From Rhodobiaceae bacterium (GTDB taxonomy: Bacteria > Pseudomonadota > Alphaproteobacteria > Parvibaculales > Parvibaculaceae): a DNA stretch of 5,217 nt. The notes beneath the pieces were generated by a model. The model was not told the origin of the DNA. It saw nothing but the letters and a program-made list of their open reading frames with translations, and did not search any database. The stretch is from the NCBI GenBank assembly GCA_027352645.1, contig DAIEIL010000022.1, positions 1-5,217 of the forward strand, given 5' to 3'. The stretch's first letter is position 1; the number at the start of each line of letters is the position of its first letter. This document shows positions 1 through 5,217 of this stretch, piece by piece. The position numbers and the translations under genes were made by a program.

Positions 1-1149
1 CGAATAACCCATGCCGCCGTGAACCTGCATGGCGAAATCCGCCGCCTCGCAGACGAGACGGTTCGCGCGGTAATTGCACATCGAAACCTTGTCGGAGAGA
101 TATTTCGCGACGTCGGGCTTCGGCATCTGATCCATCTGCCAGGCGGTCTTGAGGATCAGGGTGCGGATCATTTCGGCTTCGGTGTGGAATTCGACCAGCG
201 GGAACTGGATCGCCTGGTTCACCGCAAGCGGCTTGCCGAAGGGCTTGCGCTGCTTGGCATATTTCACGCTCTCATTGATGCAGAACTGCGCCGCGCCAAC
301 GGATGAAGCCGCCTGACGGATGCGGTTTTCATGCACGAAATGCTGCGCGAGTTCGAGGCCGCGCTCGATGCCGCCGAGGTAGTCGCCTTCCGGCACCCAG
401 ACATTCTTGAAGGCGACGCGCGGATGGTCCGTCGGCATGTTGAAGGTCCAGAGATATTCCTCGATCTCCACGCCCGGCGCATCCATCGGCACGATGAAGC
501 AGGTGATGCCCAGCGCATCGCCGTCCTTGCCGCTGGTGCGCGCGAACACGAAGTCATGCGTGGCGACATGGACGCCCGTGTTCCACATCTTGCGGCCGTT
601 GATGAGCCAGCCATCCTTGCCGTCGCGCTTCTCGGGACGAGCGACCGTCTCCATCCATGTCGCATCCGATCCGTGATCGGGTTCGGTCAAGCCGAAGGCC
701 ACACGGATCGAACCGTCCAGCGAACCAGGAATGAAGGTCTTCTTCTGCTCTTCGGTGCCGAAATCGCGGAACATCAGCACGGTCGGAAAATTGCCGACGA
801 TCGAGCTTTCATTCTGCAGATCGTTGTGAAGGCCGAGACCCTTGGCGGCGAGATGTTCGCGGATGACGGCCATGCCGAGATTGGTGCCGTTCTGCCCGCC
901 ATATTCCTTCGGCAGGGCATAGCGCAGATGGCCGGCCTTGTCGGCGAGCTTGCGCATCCTGCCGAGCAGTTCTTCCCACTCGTGGCGGGGCAGGCCCTGA
1001 TTATCCCAATCGGTGCGGGCGTGCTCGCGGCGGTGATCGAAGAACCGCTCATTGTCGTCCTGCGCCTGAAGCGGCTTGATTTCCTTTTCGATGAAGGCGT
1101 CGAGCACCGCGAGATAGTCGGTGATCTCCTTGGGAATGGTGAAATCCAT
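1..1149 (-). CDS. Acyl-CoA dehydrogenase family protein (partial, 3' end beyond window)
   Basis: FAD-dependent flavoenzyme of the acyl-CoA dehydrogenase family, which makes the alpha,beta-trans double bond in an acyl-CoA and passes electrons to electron-transfer flavoprotein. The reading frame is open from ATG at 1149 to base 1, giving 383 residues starting MDFTIPKEITDYL. Visible family landmarks are AFGLTEPDHGSDA (151-163, middle-domain flavin/substrate loop), KMWNTGVHVATHDFVFART (187-205, beta domain), RKPFGKPLA (301-309, start of the C-terminal helical domain) and QVHGGMGYS (375-383, FAD-contacting signature). In most family members the catalytic Glu lies roughly 25 residues further on, so it is outside the window and cannot be checked. 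The usual length of about 400-430 residues suggests only a short stretch is missing. The start is supported by a GGGAGGA site 6 nt upstream. The gene is divergent from the helicase operon. The N-terminal FFDHRREHARTDW region resembles a FadE subgroup known from actinobacteria and proteobacteria (from memory). Acyl chain specificity cannot be assigned. Confidence 0.95.
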   Translation of the reverse strand, partial: MDFTIPKEITDYLAVLDAFIEKEIKPLQAQDDNERFFDHRREHARTDWDNQGLPRHEWEELLGRMRKLADKAGHLRYALPKEYGGQNGTNLGMAVIREHLAAKGLGLHNDLQNESSIVGNFPTVLMFRDFGTEEQKKTFIPGSLDGSIRVAFGLTEPDHGSDATWMETVARPEKRDGKDGWLINGRKMWNTGVHVATHDFVFARTSGKDGDALGITCFIVPMDAPGVEIEEYLWTFNMPTDHPRVAFKNVWVPEGDYLGGIERGLELAQHFVHENRIRQAASSVGAAQFCINESVKYAKQRKPFGKPLAVNQAIQFPLVEFHTEAEMIRTLILKTAWQMDQMPKPDVAKYLSDKVSMCNYRANRLVCEAADFAMQVHGGMGYS

Positions 1150-1155
1150 GGTTGG

Positions 1156-1162
1156 TCCTCCC
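1156..1162 (-). promoter_or_regulatory. Ribosome binding site of the acyl-CoA dehydrogenase gene
   Basis: On the minus strand this reads GGGAGGA, a near-ideal Shine-Dalgarno sequence. It lies 6 nt upstream of the ATG at 1149 and fixes that codon as the start. It is the strongest ribosome binding site in the window; none of the three plus-strand genes has a comparable one. Confidence 0.8.
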
Positions 1163-1196
1163 GTTATCGGTTCTGTTCTGGAATAGGAATGCGCCC

Positions 1197-1202
1197 ACTA
1201 TA
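1197..1202 (-). promoter_or_regulatory. Candidate -10 box for the acyl-CoA dehydrogenase gene
   Basis: The minus strand reads TATAGT here, four of six matches to TATAAT counted strictly by position and the best -10-like hexamer in the divergent region. It lies about 47 nt upstream of the start codon. The hexamer 17 nt further upstream (1220-1225, CTTTCG) is a poor -35, so the promoter would be weak, activator-dependent, or not real. Confidence 0.22.
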
Positions 1203-1245
1203 GACTTCGGAATAGCGGACGAAAGCTCGCCGACACTTGCCCCTA

Positions 1246-1253
1246 CGTTAACG
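1246..1253. promoter_or_regulatory. 8-bp palindrome CGTTAACG in the divergent intergenic region
   Basis: A perfect palindrome, CGTTAACG, lies about 95 nt upstream of the dehydrogenase start and about 200 nt upstream of the helicase start. Fatty-acid and branched-chain catabolism genes in proteobacteria are often controlled by repressors that bind short palindromes, such as LiuR, whose sites have an ACGT-type core. That makes an operator possible, but the match here is short and does not extend beyond 8 bp. No regulator can be assigned. Confidence 0.2.
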
Positions 1254-1343
1254 CTTCGTCCGCCTAACTCGTTGTCCAACCACAAGATTTAGCCGTGAAC
1301 GAAGCCGGAAAACGAAGCGGTCATCGATTCGGACATGCTTCGT
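1253..1343. repeat. Four copies of heptamer ACGAAGC/GCTTCGT in the divergent intergenic region
   Basis: The heptamer ACGAAGC occurs on the plus strand at 1299-1305 and 1312-1318. Its complement GCTTCGT occurs at 1253-1259 and 1337-1343. The copies at 1297-1305 and 1337-1345 extend to a perfect 9-nt inverted repeat (GAACGAAGC and GCTTCGTTC) with 31 nt between them. A near copy with one extra A, ACGAAAGC, lies at 1219-1226. All are outside the coding regions and between the two divergent starts, as expected for repeated regulator sites, but the spacing is irregular and no known regulator is recognised. The inverted pair could also form a hairpin in the helicase leader. No convincing -35/-10 pair for the plus strand was found in 1150-1456. 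Confidence 0.4.
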
Positions 1344-1456
1344 TCGCGCAATATTCCGGAACATGCGGTAACAGGTGTTAATTGCCCCTGCCGCGCGCGG
1401 AAGGCTTGCGCGGCGCTTCCCTTGCGCCGATTGTTCCGGCGGAGCATGTAGCTGAG

Positions 1457-4624
<3,168 letters not shown>

Positions 4625-4633
4625 TCCTCGGCG

Positions 4634-5038
4634 ATGGCGGATGAGGGCGACGTCGCAGGCGGCGGTCAACGCATCGACCGCTGGCTCTGGTATACGCGGC
4701 TTCTGAAAAGCCGCACCCTTGCCGCCACGCTCGTCACCTCGGGCAAGCTGCGCCTCAATGGCGAACGGACTGCCAAGGCCAGCCGCCTTGTGCGACCGAA
4801 TGACGTGCTGACTTTTCCGCTCGGGCCTCATATTCGCGTGATCAAGGTGCTGAAGCCGGGAACGCGGCGCGGGCCTGCGCCCGAAGCGCAAACGCTCTAC
4901 GAGGATATGGACCCGCCCCGGCCTCGTGACGCATCCGACGCGCCGAAATCCGGCCCGGTGCGCGAGGCAGGCAGCGGACGCCCGACCAAGAAGGAACGCC
5001 GCCAGACGGAAGCCCTGAAAGGCGAGTACGACGAATGA
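4634..5038 (+). CDS. S4-domain RNA-binding protein, Hsp15 (HslR) family
   Basis: Small basic cytoplasmic RNA-binding protein, 134 residues, about the same length as E. coli Hsp15. The S4 domain spans about residues 12-60: QRIDRWLWYTRLLKSRTLA carries the family's R-x-D-x-W-L-W start, followed by SGKLRLNG and the RLVRPNDVLTF strand. Beyond the S4 fold, PAPEAQTLYED (81-91) and GRPTKKERR (115-123) align with the Hsp15-specific extension, which separates it from S4 domains of pseudouridine synthases, TyrRS or ribosomal protein S4. E. coli Hsp15 binds free 50S subunits that still carry a nascent chain on tRNA and helps recycle them; the same job is likely but not shown here. The ATG lies 9 nt after the helicase stop with no clear Shine-Dalgarno, suggesting translational coupling. 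The TerB-like gene follows after 9 nt. Alphaproteobacterial members are usually named only as S4-domain proteins, so no symbol is given. Confidence 0.92.
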   Translation: MADEGDVAGGGQRIDRWLWYTRLLKSRTLAATLVTSGKLRLNGERTAKASRLVRPNDVLTFPLGPHIRVIKVLKPGTRRGPAPEAQTLYEDMDPPRPRDASDAPKSGPVREAGSGRPTKKERRQTEALKGEYDE

Positions 5039-5047
5039 ACAAACACC

Positions 5048-5217
5048 ATGCTTGATCGGCTGAAGGCATTTCTGGGCGCCCCCCAGGCGATTGCGGGCCA
5101 TCGCTTCCATGACCTCGAAGTGGCCGTCGCCGCCCTTCTGGTGCGCGCCGCGACCACGCATGAGGATTTCAACGAGCCGGAGCGCGATGCCATTCGCCGC
5201 ATACTCGCATCGACCTT
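5048..5217 (+). CDS. TerB-like (tellurite resistance protein TerB family) protein, N-terminal part
   Basis: The frame is open from ATG 5048 to the window edge, giving 56 codons. It starts MLDRLKAFLG, then has a helix with HDLEVAVAALLVRAA (21-35) and an acidic turn THEDFNEPERDAIRRIL (36-52). This pattern, an Ala/Leu helix followed by an acidic F-(N/D)-x-x-E-R turn, is the first repeat of the all-helical TerB fold, whose acidic residues bind metal ions. Complete stand-alone alphaproteobacterial members are about 150 residues, so roughly two thirds is missing. The name is historical: most single-domain members have no demonstrated link to tellurite. The start lies 9 nt after the S4 gene stop, with only a weak GGCGAG (5021-5026) upstream. 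An ATG at 5035 overlapping that stop leads to a six-codon dead end and was rejected. Likely third gene of the helicase operon. Confidence 0.82.
   Translation, partial: MLDRLKAFLGAPQAIAGHRFHDLEVAVAALLVRAATTHEDFNEPERDAIRRILAST

Noticed and set aside
331..1203. A 290-codon open frame on the plus strand
   Set aside because: It is antisense to the acyl-CoA dehydrogenase, whose motifs are unmistakable on the minus strand. The plus-strand protein has no recognisable domain.
1328..1356. A possible plus-strand promoter (TTCGGA, 17 nt, ATATTC) for the helicase operon
   Set aside because: Both hexamers match the consensus poorly, so it is not above background.
5048..5217. Reading the TerB-like gene as evidence for a tellurite resistance or stress (ter) operon
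   Set aside because: No other ter gene is present, and single TerB-fold proteins are widespread without any link to tellurite.

Overview
The window looks like chromosomal DNA from a GC-rich alphaproteobacterium, probably from or near the Hyphomicrobiales. The basis is the high G+C, the strong preference for G or C at third codon positions, and above all a Suv3-type helicase of the form typical of that class. The genus cannot be fixed from the sequence.

Layout: (1) Positions 1-1149, minus strand, hold an acyl-CoA dehydrogenase that runs off the left edge after 383 residues, just before its catalytic region. (2) Positions 1150-1456 are a divergent intergenic region. It has a clear ribosome binding site for the dehydrogenase, a weak -10-like box, an 8-bp palindrome, and four copies of the heptamer ACGAAGC in both orientations. 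(3) Positions 1457-4624, plus strand, encode a large Suv3-family superfamily 2 RNA helicase with a long acidic-then-basic low-complexity tail. (4) Positions 4634-5038 encode a small S4-domain RNA-binding protein of the Hsp15 (HslR) type. (5) Positions 5048-5217 are the first 56 codons of a TerB-like protein that runs off the right edge.

The three plus-strand genes are separated by only 9 nt each and no terminator is visible between them, so they probably form one operon. The first two are both RNA-directed: a helicase related to that of the mitochondrial RNA degradosome, and a protein related to the Hsp15 factor that handles stalled 50S subunits. This hints at a role in RNA turnover or ribosome quality control, but that link is inference. 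The acyl-CoA dehydrogenase is transcribed away from the operon and is probably functionally unrelated.

No tRNA, rRNA, CRISPR array, insertion sequence or phage feature was seen. Nothing points clearly to an undescribed system. The points most worth a second look are the helicase/S4/TerB operon, the helicase's degradosome-like tail, an AT3-rich tract inside the helicase gene, and the repeated heptamer in the divergent promoter region.
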